A stretch of DNA of 38,387 bases from Acidobacteriota bacterium (GCA_003154775.1 PMES01000123.1:37072-75458); one strand, 5' to 3'; shown: positions 19,710-28,526, numbered from the stretch's first letter. The notes: generated by a model not told the origin, from the letters alone. Numbers and translations: made by a program.

Positions 19710-20145
19710 TGGACGACCGAGGTTTCCCGATTTGGCACACAAGTCTGCGGGCTGCTCCGAGGGAAAATACGGAGGATGGTCAGGGGCGCCTGCCGGCGCT
19801 CCGCTGTTGAATGGATGATCCCGCATCGGTCCTCTGGCTTGACGCATTCCCGAGCCGGGAGACACTCTCCTCAGTAGGTTCATCGGCCACATGAGGCCCC
19901 ACCTTGAGCGCAATTCAATGCGGGTGAGCCAGAAAGGCACCCTTCGCGGCTCCCCTCAAGGATCGGGGCAGGCAGGGTGGACTAAAGAGTCTGTGTGAGA
20001 ACTAGAAAAAGCGGCCCTCAGCGGCTGAAGCCGGATTGATTATGCGAGAGTTACGGCATGGCTGAAGCCATGCCCTGACGAAAAGGCGGATATCCACACA
20101 GACTCTGAAGCCCGACACGTACATAAACCAGCGCCGCCCGGCGGC
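19710..20145. other. 436-bp intergenic region with a MITE-like repeat
   Basis: This region lies between the kinase start and the flavin reductase stop, both on the minus strand. Apart from the 121-bp repeat at 19986-20106, a diverged palindrome near 19952-19974 and a possible N-terminal extension of the kinase (to 19940), I see nothing functional. Confidence 0.5.
19986..20106 (+). repeat. 121-bp MITE-like unit with 12-bp terminal inverted repeats
   Basis: AGAGTCTGTGTG (19986-19997) and CACACAGACTCT (20095-20106) are perfect inverted repeats. Inside are two palindromic blocks: GGCCCTCAGCGGCTGAAGCC at 20013-20032 and GGCATGGCTGAAGCCATGCC at 20055-20074. The internal blocks are shared with 5974-6060. 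It has no coding capacity. Confidence 0.75.
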
Positions 20146-20682
20146 CTATTTCATTTTTGAAGGCAATTTGATGAAGCGTCCCCCGACCATGAAAACGCCG
20201 CGGCCGCAATGATGAATCGTGCGAGGACTTTTCTTTGCGCGGTCGATCCAGGCTTTCACGACCTCGAGGACAAACAGACAGTATTTGTCCACCATGCTCG
20301 CATCGATCACCTTGCATTCGAGGCTGGCGTAGCACTCGGAAATCAACGGGGCGGCGACGCGTGCGGCGGGCAGCGGAGTGAGGCGAAACTTCTTGAATTT
20401 ATCGAGCACACGGCCCGAAGTATTTCCGCAGGCGACAACTTTCTTTGCCAGCTCCACGGTGGGGATGTTGATGACGCATTCCCGCGTTTCTCTCAAGATG
20501 TCAAACGTGAAGTTGCGATTGCTGATCACGCACGCAACGGTGGGGGGCACGAAATCAACCATCATGTGCCACGACATGGTCATCACGTTGGCTTTTCCGC
20601 CGCGCGCGGAAGTGAGCAACACAACTGGCCCAGGCTCCAACAGGCGGTAAACCCGCGGCAACGGAAGCGAAGTTTTGTTCAT
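20146..20682 (-). CDS. flavin reductase family protein (FMN-binding split barrel)
   Basis: A 178-residue protein of the flavin-reductase-like split-barrel family. Visible are PGPVVLLTSARGGKANVMTMSWH, which forms the FMN-phosphate loop, then FVPPTVACVISNRNFTFDIL and ECVINIPTVELAKKVVACG, and the late strand ASLECKVIDASMVDKYCLFVLEVV. Members reduce FMN or FAD with NAD(P)H or use the bound flavin on small substrates. No monooxygenase partner gene is adjacent, so the substrate is open. It is divergent from the aldo/keto reductase gene, with 135 bp between them. Confidence 0.88.
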   Translation of the reverse strand: MNKTSLPLPRVYRLLEPGPVVLLTSARGGKANVMTMSWHMMVDFVPPTVACVISNRNFTFDILRETRECVINIPTVELAKKVVACGNTSGRVLDKFKKFRLTPLPAARVAAPLISECYASLECKVIDASMVDKYCLFVLEVVKAWIDRAKKSPRTIHHCGRGVFMVGGRFIKLPSKMK

Positions 20683-20817
20683 ATTGGCAAGCTCCAGCGG
20701 CGCATTCGTCCGCTTGCGGCATTATAGTCTCCCGGCCGTCCACACCTCGCATAGGACAGGAATTGTTGCGCGGGCAGATACCGGGCACTACAATACGCCG
20801 GGGGAGGGAAGCAACTT

Positions 20818-21750
20818 ATGAATCGTCGCAATTTTCTTGGCGCTGCAGCAGCCTTGACAGCCACGACCGCCTACGGTTGGGAGGCACCTCTGCCCCGCCG
20901 CCGGTACAAGGATGGAATAGACCTCTCCATCATCGCGCTCGGTGGCATCGTGGTTTGCGGACTTTCGCAGGAGGAGGCCTCGCGCCGCGTCGCAGTGGCA
21001 TACGACCGGGGCGTGAACTATTTCGACTGCGCGCCGTCGTACTTCAATGGTGAAGCGGAAACGAAACTCGGGGAAGCGTTGAGGCCGTATCGCAGCAAAG
21101 TGTTCCTGGCCGAAAAGACGATGAGTCGCGACGCGAAGGGCGCCCGCGAGGAGTTGGAGCGCAGCCTGCAGCGTTTCCACACCGATCATGTGGATCTCTA
21201 CCAGTTTCACGCCGTCAGCTCGATGGATGATGTGGATAAGATTCTTGCGGCAGGCGGAGCGGCGGAGACGTTTTTTGCAGCCAAGAAGGAGGGCAAAGTG
21301 CGGCATGTGGGTTTCTCCGCGCACAATGCGCCGGCCGCGCTGCGCCTGATGGACGCGCTGGAATTGGACAGCGTGCTGTTCCCGGTGAATGTCAATGCCT
21401 GGGAAAACGGCGGCTTCGGCCCGCAGATTCTGGCCAAAGCGAAAGCGAAGGGCATGGCCCGGATGGCGTTGAAGGCCCTGGCGTTCGGCAAATGGCCCGC
21501 CGGGATGAAAGAGAGCGAACGCAAGTACCCGAAGTGCTGGTATGAACCGATTGACGATCGCGAGATGGCGCGCCTGGCGCTGCGATTCACTTTAAACCAG
21601 GAGGTCACTGCCGCAGTGCCGCCGGGTGACGAGCGCATCTTTGACCTGGCGCTGGAGCTGGCGTCAGCGCCGCTGCCCGAGTTGAGCGCGGCCGAACTGA
21701 CGGGGCTGAAAACCAGGATAGCTTTCCTTGAGCCGGTTTTTCGGGCGTGA
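20818..21750 (+). CDS. aldo/keto reductase with Tat-like signal
   Basis: A 310-residue TIM-barrel oxidoreductase. It starts MNRRNFLGAAAALTATTAYG, an RRxFLG twin-arginine-like export signal. The catalytic Asp and Tyr of the family are in YDRGVNYFDCAPSYFNGEAE, the Lys in VFLAEKTMSRD and the His in VDLYQFHAV. The C-terminal part is short compared with classical aldo/keto reductases and loses the clear NADP-binding RxxxN pattern, so cofactor use is uncertain. GGGAGGGAAG precedes ATG 20818. Exported aldo/keto reductases of this type are common in Acidobacteria and Planctomycetes, mostly uncharacterised. The role is unknown. Confidence 0.88.
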   Translation: MNRRNFLGAAAALTATTAYGWEAPLPRRRYKDGIDLSIIALGGIVVCGLSQEEASRRVAVAYDRGVNYFDCAPSYFNGEAETKLGEALRPYRSKVFLAEKTMSRDAKGAREELERSLQRFHTDHVDLYQFHAVSSMDDVDKILAAGGAAETFFAAKKEGKVRHVGFSAHNAPAALRLMDALELDSVLFPVNVNAWENGGFGPQILAKAKAKGMARMALKALAFGKWPAGMKESERKYPKCWYEPIDDREMARLALRFTLNQEVTAAVPPGDERIFDLALELASAPLPELSAAELTGLKTRIAFLEPVFRA

Positions 21751-21997
21751 GGCAGGTGACGCTCCGGGCGTTTTGCTATCCCATGCAAAGAAAAGCCGGA
21801 GTGGAATGAGCCGCGCGGTGAAGGAAGCTGAGCGGAAGTGAATCGAAAAGGGCGGAAGTGTTCCGGAACGAGACGTTTCTATTTTCCTAGAAAAATCTAA
21901 CCTGACAAGTCGTGTGTTTCTTTCAACGAAAAGCCTATTTGGCCGATGAATTGGTGTGTCCCTTGCACGTTGAGCTAGTTGCTGGGGGAGGGGTGTA

Positions 21998-22022
21998 GTC
22001 CGTTTCGAGAAGCGAAACGGAC
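21998..22022 (+). promoter_or_regulatory. 10-bp hairpin just upstream of the YfiR-module start
   Basis: GTCCGTTTCG (21998-22007) pairs perfectly with CGAAACGGAC (22013-22022) around AGAAG. It ends 17 bases before the ATG at 22040, close to the ribosome site (AAGAAGG), so it could be an operator or limit translation of the signalling operon. I looked for a cyclic-di-GMP riboswitch (GEMM) in 21751-22039 and did not recognise one. Confidence 0.45.
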
Positions 22023-22039
22023 GGGCGTGAAAGAAGGCC

Positions 22040-22645
22040 ATGGGGGCGAGAGAAGAAGTGAGCCGAGGCCGGAGTGGGGGCCGAGCGAAGCTCCTGACCA
22101 GACTGATGCTGCTGGTGTGCACGGCGTGGCTGATTCCCGGCGATGTATTGAGCCAGGCGCTCTCACAGGAATATCAATTGAAAGCGATGTATCTGAGGAA
22201 GATTCCGAGCTTCGTGGAATGGCCCCCGAGCGCCGCGAACAGCAGCAAGGGAGCTTTTCAATTGTGCACGTTGGGCGACTACCCGTTCGGTACCAGACTC
22301 GCGTGGGAGGTCGGGAGCGTTTCCGTTGGCGGGCGAAGGATCGAATTGCGCTGGGCCCACAAAGAGCAGGAATTGGATGGATGCGAGGTGATTTTTTTCA
22401 GCCGGTCAGAGGCGAAACGCTACGGGAAGATTCTGGAAGGATTGAAAGGGAAAAGCGTGCTGACCATAGGCGAGAGCGAGGATTTTCTGGAAGCCGGGGG
22501 CATGGTGGAACTCAGTTTTGAAAACGACAGGCTGCAACTGGAAGTGAACCTGGTGGCGGCCCGCAATGCGAACTTGAAGGTGGACGCGCGGCTGCTGGCA
22601 ATGGCGAAACGTGTTGTCACGGAACACAGCACACCGGGCGGTTAA
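22040..22645 (+). CDS. YfiR family periplasmic protein (DUF4154)
   Basis: A 201-residue protein with a hydrophobic export segment (LLTRLMLLVCTAWLIPG) and the YfiR pattern: SQEYQLKAMYLRKIPSFVEWPP, then FQLCTLGDYPFG, the middle strands GGRRIELRW and LDGCEVIFFSRSEAKRYGKIL, the loop SVLTIGESEDFLEAGGMVELSFE, and the final helix NANLKVDARLLAMAKRVV. In Pseudomonas, YfiR is a periplasmic protein that holds the diguanylate cyclase YfiN (TpbB) inactive and releases it under envelope or redox stress. Here the next gene, 2 bases on, is a hybrid kinase and the third is a diguanylate cyclase, so this protein probably controls the kinase's sensor region. Cysteines are few (CTLGDY and DGCEV), so redox control as in Pseudomonas is possible but not shown. 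Confidence 0.88.
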   Translation: MGAREEVSRGRSGGRAKLLTRLMLLVCTAWLIPGDVLSQALSQEYQLKAMYLRKIPSFVEWPPSAANSSKGAFQLCTLGDYPFGTRLAWEVGSVSVGGRRIELRWAHKEQELDGCEVIFFSRSEAKRYGKILEGLKGKSVLTIGESEDFLEAGGMVELSFENDRLQLEVNLVAARNANLKVDARLLAMAKRVVTEHSTPGG

Positions 22646-22647
22646 GC

Positions 22648-25600
22648 ATGAAAGCGTGGCGGAACATCTCATTGAGGCGGCGTTTGGTGCTGTTGACGAT
22701 GGTCAGCAGCAGCGTCGGGTTGGCATTCGCGCTCTTCATGGGCCTGGTCTATTACGAACATTTCGCTCGCGAACATAAGGTGGAAGAACTGCAATCTGCA
22801 GCGGACCTCATCGGAACCAACAGCACGGCGGCGCTGGTGTTTGACGATAAGGCAGAAGGAGCGCGAGTGCTGCAGGCGTTGCAAACGAGAAAGGACATCC
22901 GCCAGGGTGTCTTGTTTCTTCCCGATGGGGGAGTTTTTGCCGAATACAGGCGGGGAAATTATACGGGCGCTGCGAGCGCCGGGCGGGCAGCCAAGGGGGA
23001 AGGCATTTCCTGGTACGCGGATTGTTTGGGAATCGTTCAGCCCATCCGGCTGGAAGGGCGCGAGATCGGAAAGCTGTATTTGGAAGCAGCGCTGACGGAC
23101 CTCAGGGAAGATAGATGGCACACAGTGCTGCTGGCGATCCCGGTGCTGGGCATAACGCTTGTGCTGGTGTATTTCCTGGCGCTGATCCAGCAGAAATCGA
23201 TCGTGCAGCCGATTCGGCAGCTTTCGGATGTCGCGGGGCGCGTTGCGGAAGAAAAAAACTATGCGCTGCGGGCACCGTCTTTGCAGGGGCCGGAACTCGG
23301 ACAATTGGGCAGCGCTTTTGATCACATGCTGGAGGTCATCGAAAGCCGGGATCAGGAACTCCGCGAAGCGCGGGACCTTCTGGAAGCGCGCGTGGGCGAG
23401 CGTACCATGGCGCTGGAACAGGAGATCGCAGAGCGCCAGCGGGCGCAATTGCACTTGCAAGAAAGCGAAGAACTTTTCCGCGCGTTGAACGAAGCAGCAC
23501 CAGTGGGAATTATATCCGGGACCACTGACGGCATTATCCGCCTCAGCAATCCGGCTTTCCGAAAGATGTTTGGATATACGGAAGAGGAACTCATCGGGAA
23601 CTCCGTGTCCGAGCTTTTGCTCACTCCAGCAATGCGCGAGAACTGGGTGCCCGTGCCCAAACTGCTGGAGACCAAGCGCGGCGTGCACTACACCGTAAAA
23701 CGCAAAAGTAAGGATGGAAAGGAGATCGATGTCGAAGCGTTCGGTGCACCGCTGAAGCTGGAGGGAAGAATACAGGGGTACCTGGCGATTTATGTGGATA
23801 TCTCGAAGCGCATGGAGGCAGAGAAGACCATCCGTGAAAGTGAAGAGCTATTCCGGATGCTGAGTTCAGCGGCCCCCATCGGCATCTTCCGCGCGGATCG
23901 GGAAGGGCGCTGGGTGTACGTGAACCAGAGATGGAGTGAAATGACCGGACGGGCAGGAGAGAGTGCACTTGGCTTTGGATGGCTGGAGGCTGTTCATCCA
24001 GAGGATCGGGAGGCGACGGAACGACTCTGGAAAAGCGGAACTGAGATGGGGATGGAATTACAGGACGAAACGCGGTTTCTAACTCCCGATGGAAATACCA
24101 ACTGGGTTTACTTGGGGTCGCGGGCCTTGCACGGACCCGATGGCAGCTTGATCGGATATGTTGGCGTCATTGAAGACATCACAAAACGGCGGTCAGCGGA
24201 ACAGCGCCTGCTGGAAGCCAAAGAGGCCGCGGAATCGGCAAATGAAGCGAAGAGCCAGTTCCTGGCCAACATGAGCCATGAAATTCGAACCCCGATGAAC
24301 GGCATTCTGGGAATGACGGAACTCGCACTGGAAACTCCGCTCAGCGGCCAGCAACGCGAATACCTCGAGATGGTAAAGGGGTGCTCCGAGTCCTTGCTGG
24401 AGATCATCGAAGACATACTGGATTTTTCCAAGATCGAGACTGGCAAGACGGAACTCGAGCAAGTTCCCTTCTCAATACTGGACTGTGCGGAGAACGCGCT
24501 GCAGCCGGTGACCCTGCGCGCCCAGGAGAAGGGTTTGGAATTGGAATGGTCGGTGCGCGGCGATCTGCCGGAATGGTTGCAGGGCGATCCCACCAGGTTG
24601 CGGCAGGTTCTGATCAACCTGCTCGGGAATGCCGTGAAGTTCACCGACGCAGGGGAAGTGTCGCTGGGCATCGAGTGTCTGAAGCGCAGTGAAGAAGAAG
24701 CCGAGATACGGTTCGAAGTCCGCGATACCGGCATGGGGATTCCAGCGGAACACCATTCCAAGATCTTCGATGCTTTCCAGCAGTCCGATACCTCCGTCAC
24801 CCGGCAATTCGGTGGGACGGGGCTTGGATTGTCCATCTCGGCGCGGATCGTGCGCATGATGGGCGGAGAAATTCAGGTGGAAAGCACGGCGGGTAAAGGG
24901 AGCCGTTTTTTCTTCACGGTAAAGCTGAAAACGGCTAAAAACGCGGAGAGAGCAGATGAGGAAGAGGGTAAGCTGCCGCGGGTGAAAGCCCTTGTTGTGG
25001 AAGAGAAGAAAGGCAATCAGGAATTGGTGGTCTGGTTGATGACGCGCTGGGGGCTGGAAGTAGAAGTGGCGGGAAGCGTCGAGGAAGCGCGGGCCAGCCT
25101 GGCACGGCGGAAAGAAGAGAACGAGCAGTACCGCGTCGTTCTGGTCAACCAAAACCTGCATGGCGCCGACGGATACGATGTGGCAAGAGAAATCCGCACC
25201 CACGCTCCACCAGAAACCACCGCGATTCTGATGGTGTCTTCCGCAGCTTCGATCCTGGAGGATGCCCGCGCCGCGGAATGCGGGATATTCCGTCGACTGA
25301 GAAAGCCGCTGCGCCGCCGAGTGCTGTGGGAGAGCCTGCGGGCGGCCTTGACCCAGGGAGAGATCGAATCCACGCCGATCATCGAACCACAGGTGAACGG
25401 ACCGGGGGGGCATTTCCGGATTCTGCTGGTGGAAGACAACGCGGTGAACCAGAAACTCGCCGTGCGGCTGCTGGAAAAAATGGGGCATCAGGTGGCCCTT
25501 GCGAATAATGGCGCGGAGGCTTGCGAGGCATTGTGCGCCGCGACGTATGACCTTGTCCTGATGGACCTGCAAATGCCAGTGATGGGCGGACTGGAAGCGA

Positions 25601-26178
25601 CATGCAGAATCCGTGAACGCGAACTGCTTTCAGGGCAGCACGTGCCCATCGTGGCCATGACGGCCCACGCGGCGGCGCAGGATGAAAAGCGGTGCTTGGA
25701 GGCTGGCATGGATGGATATCTGACAAAACCGATCCGGCGGGAAGTTTTGCGCAAAGAGATCGATCGAGCCGTCACGCAGAGTGGATCGGCGGAGAACTGT
25801 AGTGAGGCACCGCCGCATAGCGAGATTTCGGAAGCCGAATGGAATGTCCGCGAGTTGCTGGAACGGCTCGAGGGAGACCAGGACTTCCTCCGCGAACTCC
25901 TGCAGATGTTCCGTGCCGACAGTCAAACGACACTGATGAAAGCGCGGGAAGCCCTGGCCCAGGAGGACTTGACGGAGGTGTCGCGCGCCGCCCATACGCT
26001 GAAGGGCATGCTGAAAAACCTTTCCATGAACGCGGCTGCCGAAATAGCAGCAGGTTTGGAAACGGCCGCGCGGAATGGCGCACGGGCCGAGGCAGAAGCG
26101 CTTTTTGAGCGGCTGGACCGCTCGCTTTCCGGAATCATGCCGGAGGTGGAAACACATCTGGCGGAGGTACGCGCATGA
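22648..26178 (+). CDS. hybrid sensor histidine kinase: CHASE8-like, HAMP, PAS2, HisKA, HATPase, pseudo-REC, REC, HPt
   Basis: A 1176-residue kinase in the middle of a three-gene operon. A membrane segment at about 12-33 is followed by a roughly 120-residue periplasmic region (SAADLIGTNSTAALVFDDKA, then LQTRKDIRQGVLFLPDGGVF) that resembles CHASE8, the sensor of YfiN. TM2 is at 157-180, then HAMP, a coiled coil, PAS (about 275-395) and PAS (400-520). HisKA has His544 in [12 protein letters not shown]; the ATPase has DTGMGIP and GGTGLGL. The first receiver (about 780-895) is degenerate: the phospho-acceptor Asp is replaced by Asn834 in VLVNQNLHG and the acidic pair by VEE. The second is intact (Asp973 in LMDLQMPVMGG). 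A C-terminal HPt carries His1116 in AAHTLKGM. Its stop overlaps the start of the cyclase gene by 4 bases (ATGA), so the probable target of the relay is that cyclase's receiver. Confidence 0.92.
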   Translation: MKAWRNISLRRRLVLLTMVSSSVGLAFALFMGLVYYEHFAREHKVEELQSAADLIGTNSTAALVFDDKAEGARVLQALQTRKDIRQGVLFLPDGGVFAEYRRGNYTGAASAGRAAKGEGISWYADCLGIVQPIRLEGREIGKLYLEAALTDLREDRWHTVLLAIPVLGITLVLVYFLALIQQKSIVQPIRQLSDVAGRVAEEKNYALRAPSLQGPELGQLGSAFDHMLEVIESRDQELREARDLLEARVGERTMALEQEIAERQRAQLHLQESEELFRALNEAAPVGIISGTTDGIIRLSNPAFRKMFGYTEEELIGNSVSELLLTPAMRENWVPVPKLLETKRGVHYTVKRKSKDGKEIDVEAFGAPLKLEGRIQGYLAIYVDISKRMEAEKTIRESEELFRMLSSAAPIGIFRADREGRWVYVNQRWSEMTGRAGESALGFGWLEAVHPEDREATERLWKSGTEMGMELQDETRFLTPDGNTNWVYLGSRALHGPDGSLIGYVGVIEDITKRRSAEQRLLEAKEAAESANEAKSQFLANMSHEIRTPMNGILGMTELALETPLSGQQREYLEMVKGCSESLLEIIEDILDFSKIETGKTELEQVPFSILDCAENALQPVTLRAQEKGLELEWSVRGDLPEWLQGDPTRLRQVLINLLGNAVKFTDAGEVSLGIECLKRSEEEAEIRFEVRDTGMGIPAEHHSKIFDAFQQSDTSVTRQFGGTGLGLSISARIVRMMGGEIQVESTAGKGSRFFFTVKLKTAKNAERADEEEGKLPRVKALVVEEKKGNQELVVWLMTRWGLEVEVAGSVEEARASLARRKEENEQYRVVLVNQNLHGADGYDVAREIRTHAPPETTAILMVSSAASILEDARAAECGIFRRLRKPLRRRVLWESLRAALTQGEIESTPIIEPQVNGPGGHFRILLVEDNAVNQKLAVRLLEKMGHQVALANNGAEACEALCAATYDLVLMDLQMPVMGGLEATCRIRERELLSGQHVPIVAMTAHAAAQDEKRCLEAGMDGYLTKPIRREVLRKEIDRAVTQSGSAENCSEAPPHSEISEAEWNVRELLERLEGDQDFLRELLQMFRADSQTTLMKAREALAQEDLTEVSRAAHTLKGMLKNLSMNAAAEIAAGLETAARNGARAEAEALFERLDRSLSGIMPEVETHLAEVRA

Positions 26179-27149
26179 AAATTCTGGTGGCCGAGGATGA
26201 TGCTATTTCACGGATGCTCTTGCAGAGAACGCTGCAGCGGGCCGGCTATGAAGTGGCGGCGGTGGAAGACGGCTGCCGTGCGCTGGCGGAATTGAGCAAA
26301 GAGGACCCGCCGCGGCTGGCGCTACTGGATTGGATCATGCCAGGAATGGACGGCATCGAAGTGTGCCGCGAAGTACGCCGGCGGAAAGATCATGCGTACA
26401 CGTACCTGATTTTATTGTCCTCTCGCGAAACGAAGCAGGACATCGTGCAAGGGCTGGAGTCCGGCGCGGACGATTACCTGACGAAGCCCTATGATGCGGA
26501 AGAATTGAAGGCCAGACTGCGCGCCGGGGAGCGCATCCTGGAACTGGAGGATCGCCTGGTGGAAGCGCGCGAGAGCATGAGATTTCAGGCGACCCATGAC
26601 ATATTGACGTCGCTGTGGAACCGCGGCGTGATCGTGGAACTGGTGTCGCGAGAGGTGGTGCGCGCGCGGCGGGAAAAATCGTGCAATGCCGTGATGATGT
26701 GCGATATCGATCATTTCAAGAAGGTGAACGACCAGAACGGGCATGCCGCAGGGGATGATGTATTGCGCGAGGTGGCACGGCGGCTGCAAACGTCGGTGCG
26801 CTCTTACGACATGGTAGGGCGTTATGGGGGAGAAGAATTTCTGGTGGTGCTCAACAAGTGCGATCCATCAAGCGCAGTAGCGAGGGCTGAGAATTTGCGC
26901 AATATCGTGGCCGCGAAGCCCATCCTCCTGTCCACAAAATCCGTGACGGTTACGATCAGCATCGGGGTGGCACTGACGACGGATTTTCCCAACCGCGATG
27001 CCGACGATATCCTGCATGCCGCGGACATGGCGCTCTATGCCGCAAAAGAGGCGGGGCGAAATTGCATACGTTTGGCGCAGCCGGGAAGCCTGCCCCAGGC
27101 CCCCGAAGCGCCCCATGCGGAAAGCCCGGTACTCATTTCCAATAAGTAG
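26175..27149 (+). CDS. response-regulator diguanylate cyclase (REC-GGEEF)
   Basis: A 324-residue protein with an N-terminal receiver (acidic pair in LVAEDDA, phospho-acceptor Asp52 in LLDWIMPGMDG, Lys in YLTKPYD), a coiled linker (LELEDRLVEARESMRFQATHD) and a GGDEF-family catalytic domain. The active-site motif is GGEEF at 218-222. The upstream RSYD, five residues before it, is an intact RxxD inhibitory site, so product feedback is expected. It should make cyclic di-GMP from two GTP when the receiver is phosphorylated. Its start overlaps the kinase stop (ATGA), which couples translation and supports pairing with that kinase's REC-HPt output. No EAL or HD-GYP phosphodiesterase is in the window. 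Confidence 0.95.
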   Translation: MKILVAEDDAISRMLLQRTLQRAGYEVAAVEDGCRALAELSKEDPPRLALLDWIMPGMDGIEVCREVRRRKDHAYTYLILLSSRETKQDIVQGLESGADDYLTKPYDAEELKARLRAGERILELEDRLVEARESMRFQATHDILTSLWNRGVIVELVSREVVRARREKSCNAVMMCDIDHFKKVNDQNGHAAGDDVLREVARRLQTSVRSYDMVGRYGGEEFLVVLNKCDPSSAVARAENLRNIVAAKPILLSTKSVTVTISIGVALTTDFPNRDADDILHAADMALYAAKEAGRNCIRLAQPGSLPQAPEAPHAESPVLISNK

Positions 27150-27182
27150 CCGGCTTGCAGGCAGGGCGGGACGGGAAAGGCG

Positions 27183-27632
27183 TCACTTGGCCTTGCCGCG
27201 GCTCTGCTCCATCACCTGGCGCATGGCGGCGGTGGAGCCCGGGGCGCGCCTTTCGCGCCAGGCTTCGAGCCTTGCGCAAGCCTCTTCAATCGCGGAGAAA
27301 AGGTGAGGGTTCTTAAACGCGGCACGCCACGTAGGCACGATGCAGCGCATGCGGTCCCACACGACCCAAATCTCCCCATTGCTTTCAAAAAAGAGCTCGT
27401 CGTTGATCAGTCCGCGATTGACGATGCTGGCGACCATATCCCAGTAGCTTACGACCATGCGGATATAAGTGTTCTCCTGGCCGCCCTGAGGGTATTTCTG
27501 CATCACCTCTTCCGGAGTGGAGGCGTAGTAGTGCTCGACGAACCAGGCGCGTGCTTCGCGGAGCCGAGGCTCGCGACGGAGATCGTAGAGCTGGAGCATG
27601 AGGTTCACTTCGTCATAAGTGATCTGAGCCAT
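27183..27632 (-). CDS. hypothetical protein, MscS operon partner (DUF4760-like)
   Basis: A 149-residue, mostly helical, soluble protein rich in aromatic residues (ARAWFVEHYYASTPEEVM, then VVSYWDMVASIVNRGLINDELFF and IWVVWDRMRCIVPTWRAAF). The layout recalls DUF4760-like proteins, an impression rather than a search result. It starts 18 bases after the MscS-channel stop, with AAGGAG in front of the ATG at 27632, so the two are very likely co-transcribed. No catalytic residues are evident. It might be a regulator or accessory of the channel, or simply a neighbour. Confidence 0.65.
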   Translation of the reverse strand: MAQITYDEVNLMLQLYDLRREPRLREARAWFVEHYYASTPEEVMQKYPQGGQENTYIRMVVSYWDMVASIVNRGLINDELFFESNGEIWVVWDRMRCIVPTWRAAFKNPHLFSAIEEACARLEAWRERRAPGSTAAMRQVMEQSRGKAK

Positions 27633-27650
27633 GGGAGATTCTCCTTTGCT

Positions 27651-28526
27651 TCAAGCGGAGTGAGCGGGCGGCGGGGACTCCTGCGAAGAAGCAGGATTCA
27701 CCAACTCGACGCGTTGGACATTGTACAGGGGGACACCCTGCCGCTGGAACTCCAATTGGATGCGGCGGCGCAGCTCTCGGGCTACATCTTCGTGGCGGGA
27801 GGGCGCGGTGCGGACTTGCAGGCGCACGGTGGAGGCCGTCTGATCGAAGGACTGCAGGCCGAGCAGGCGCGGGCCATCCACAAGAGCCTGAGACCACGAG
27901 GGATCGTTGCGCAACTCGGCGGCGGCGGCATCGAGAAGTTGTAGCGCCTTTTCCTGGGGCAGATCGGGAGAGACGGCAACATCCACGAAGGCTTGCGACC
28001 AATCGCGGCTGAGGTTGGCGAGGGTGCGGATTTCGCCGTTGGAAAGGGTCACCAGGGCACCGCGCGAATCGCGGACGACGGTGCAGCGCAGGGAAAGATG
28101 CTCGACGCGGCCTTGCGTGCCGGCGGCCTCGATGGTATCGCCAACGACGAACTGGTCTTCGAGGATGATCTGAAAGCCGGCGATGATGTCCCGGATGAAA
28201 TTCTGCGCGCCAAGGCCAATGGCCAGGGTGGCGAGGCCTGCGAGCGCGGCCACGGGGAAGACGTTAATGCCGATTTCCTGCGCGGCTGTCAGCAACGCCA
28301 CCGCCCAGACAAGCTTGCTGGCCGCGCTGTAAAGAACCCCGGAGAGCGTGCGCGTTTGCTGTTCTCTCGCTTGAGCAGCGCGGGTTTGCGTCGCAGCCGG
28401 TTTGACGATCAGGTTGGTGGCCACGCGCAACAGATGGTTCACGATCAGGGCGACGGCAAAGATGAGTATGAGGTGCAACAGATGAGCAAGCGTGAATTCG
28501 GGAAGATGCGTCAGGAGACTGGACAT
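27651..28526 (-). CDS. MscS family small-conductance mechanosensitive channel
   Basis: A 291-residue membrane protein with membrane segments at about 17-36 (LILIFAVALIVNHLLRVATN) and 66-100. The pore helix TM3 (AALAGLATLAIGLGAQNFIRDIIAGFQII) has the Ala/Gly packing of MscS, followed by the beta domain DQFVVGDTIEAAGTQGRVEHLSLRCTVVRDSRGALVTLSNGEI and the C-terminal alpha/beta domain ending in QLEFQRQGVPLYNVQRVELV. Such channels open under membrane tension to release solutes on osmotic downshock. It shares an operon with the 149-residue gene downstream. Confidence 0.92.
   Translation of the reverse strand: MSSLLTHLPEFTLAHLLHLILIFAVALIVNHLLRVATNLIVKPAATQTRAAQAREQQTRTLSGVLYSAASKLVWAVALLTAAQEIGINVFPVAALAGLATLAIGLGAQNFIRDIIAGFQIILEDQFVVGDTIEAAGTQGRVEHLSLRCTVVRDSRGALVTLSNGEIRTLANLSRDWSQAFVDVAVSPDLPQEKALQLLDAAAAELRNDPSWSQALVDGPRLLGLQSFDQTASTVRLQVRTAPSRHEDVARELRRRIQLEFQRQGVPLYNVQRVELVNPASSQESPPPAHSA

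Noticed and set aside
21751-22039. Possible cyclic-di-GMP riboswitch before the YfiR operon
   Set aside because: No GEMM-type conserved segments recognised; only a simple hairpin is present.
24472-25572. 366-residue minus-strand open frame over the YfiR-linked kinase
   Set aside because: Antisense shadow; the plus-strand kinase is unambiguous.
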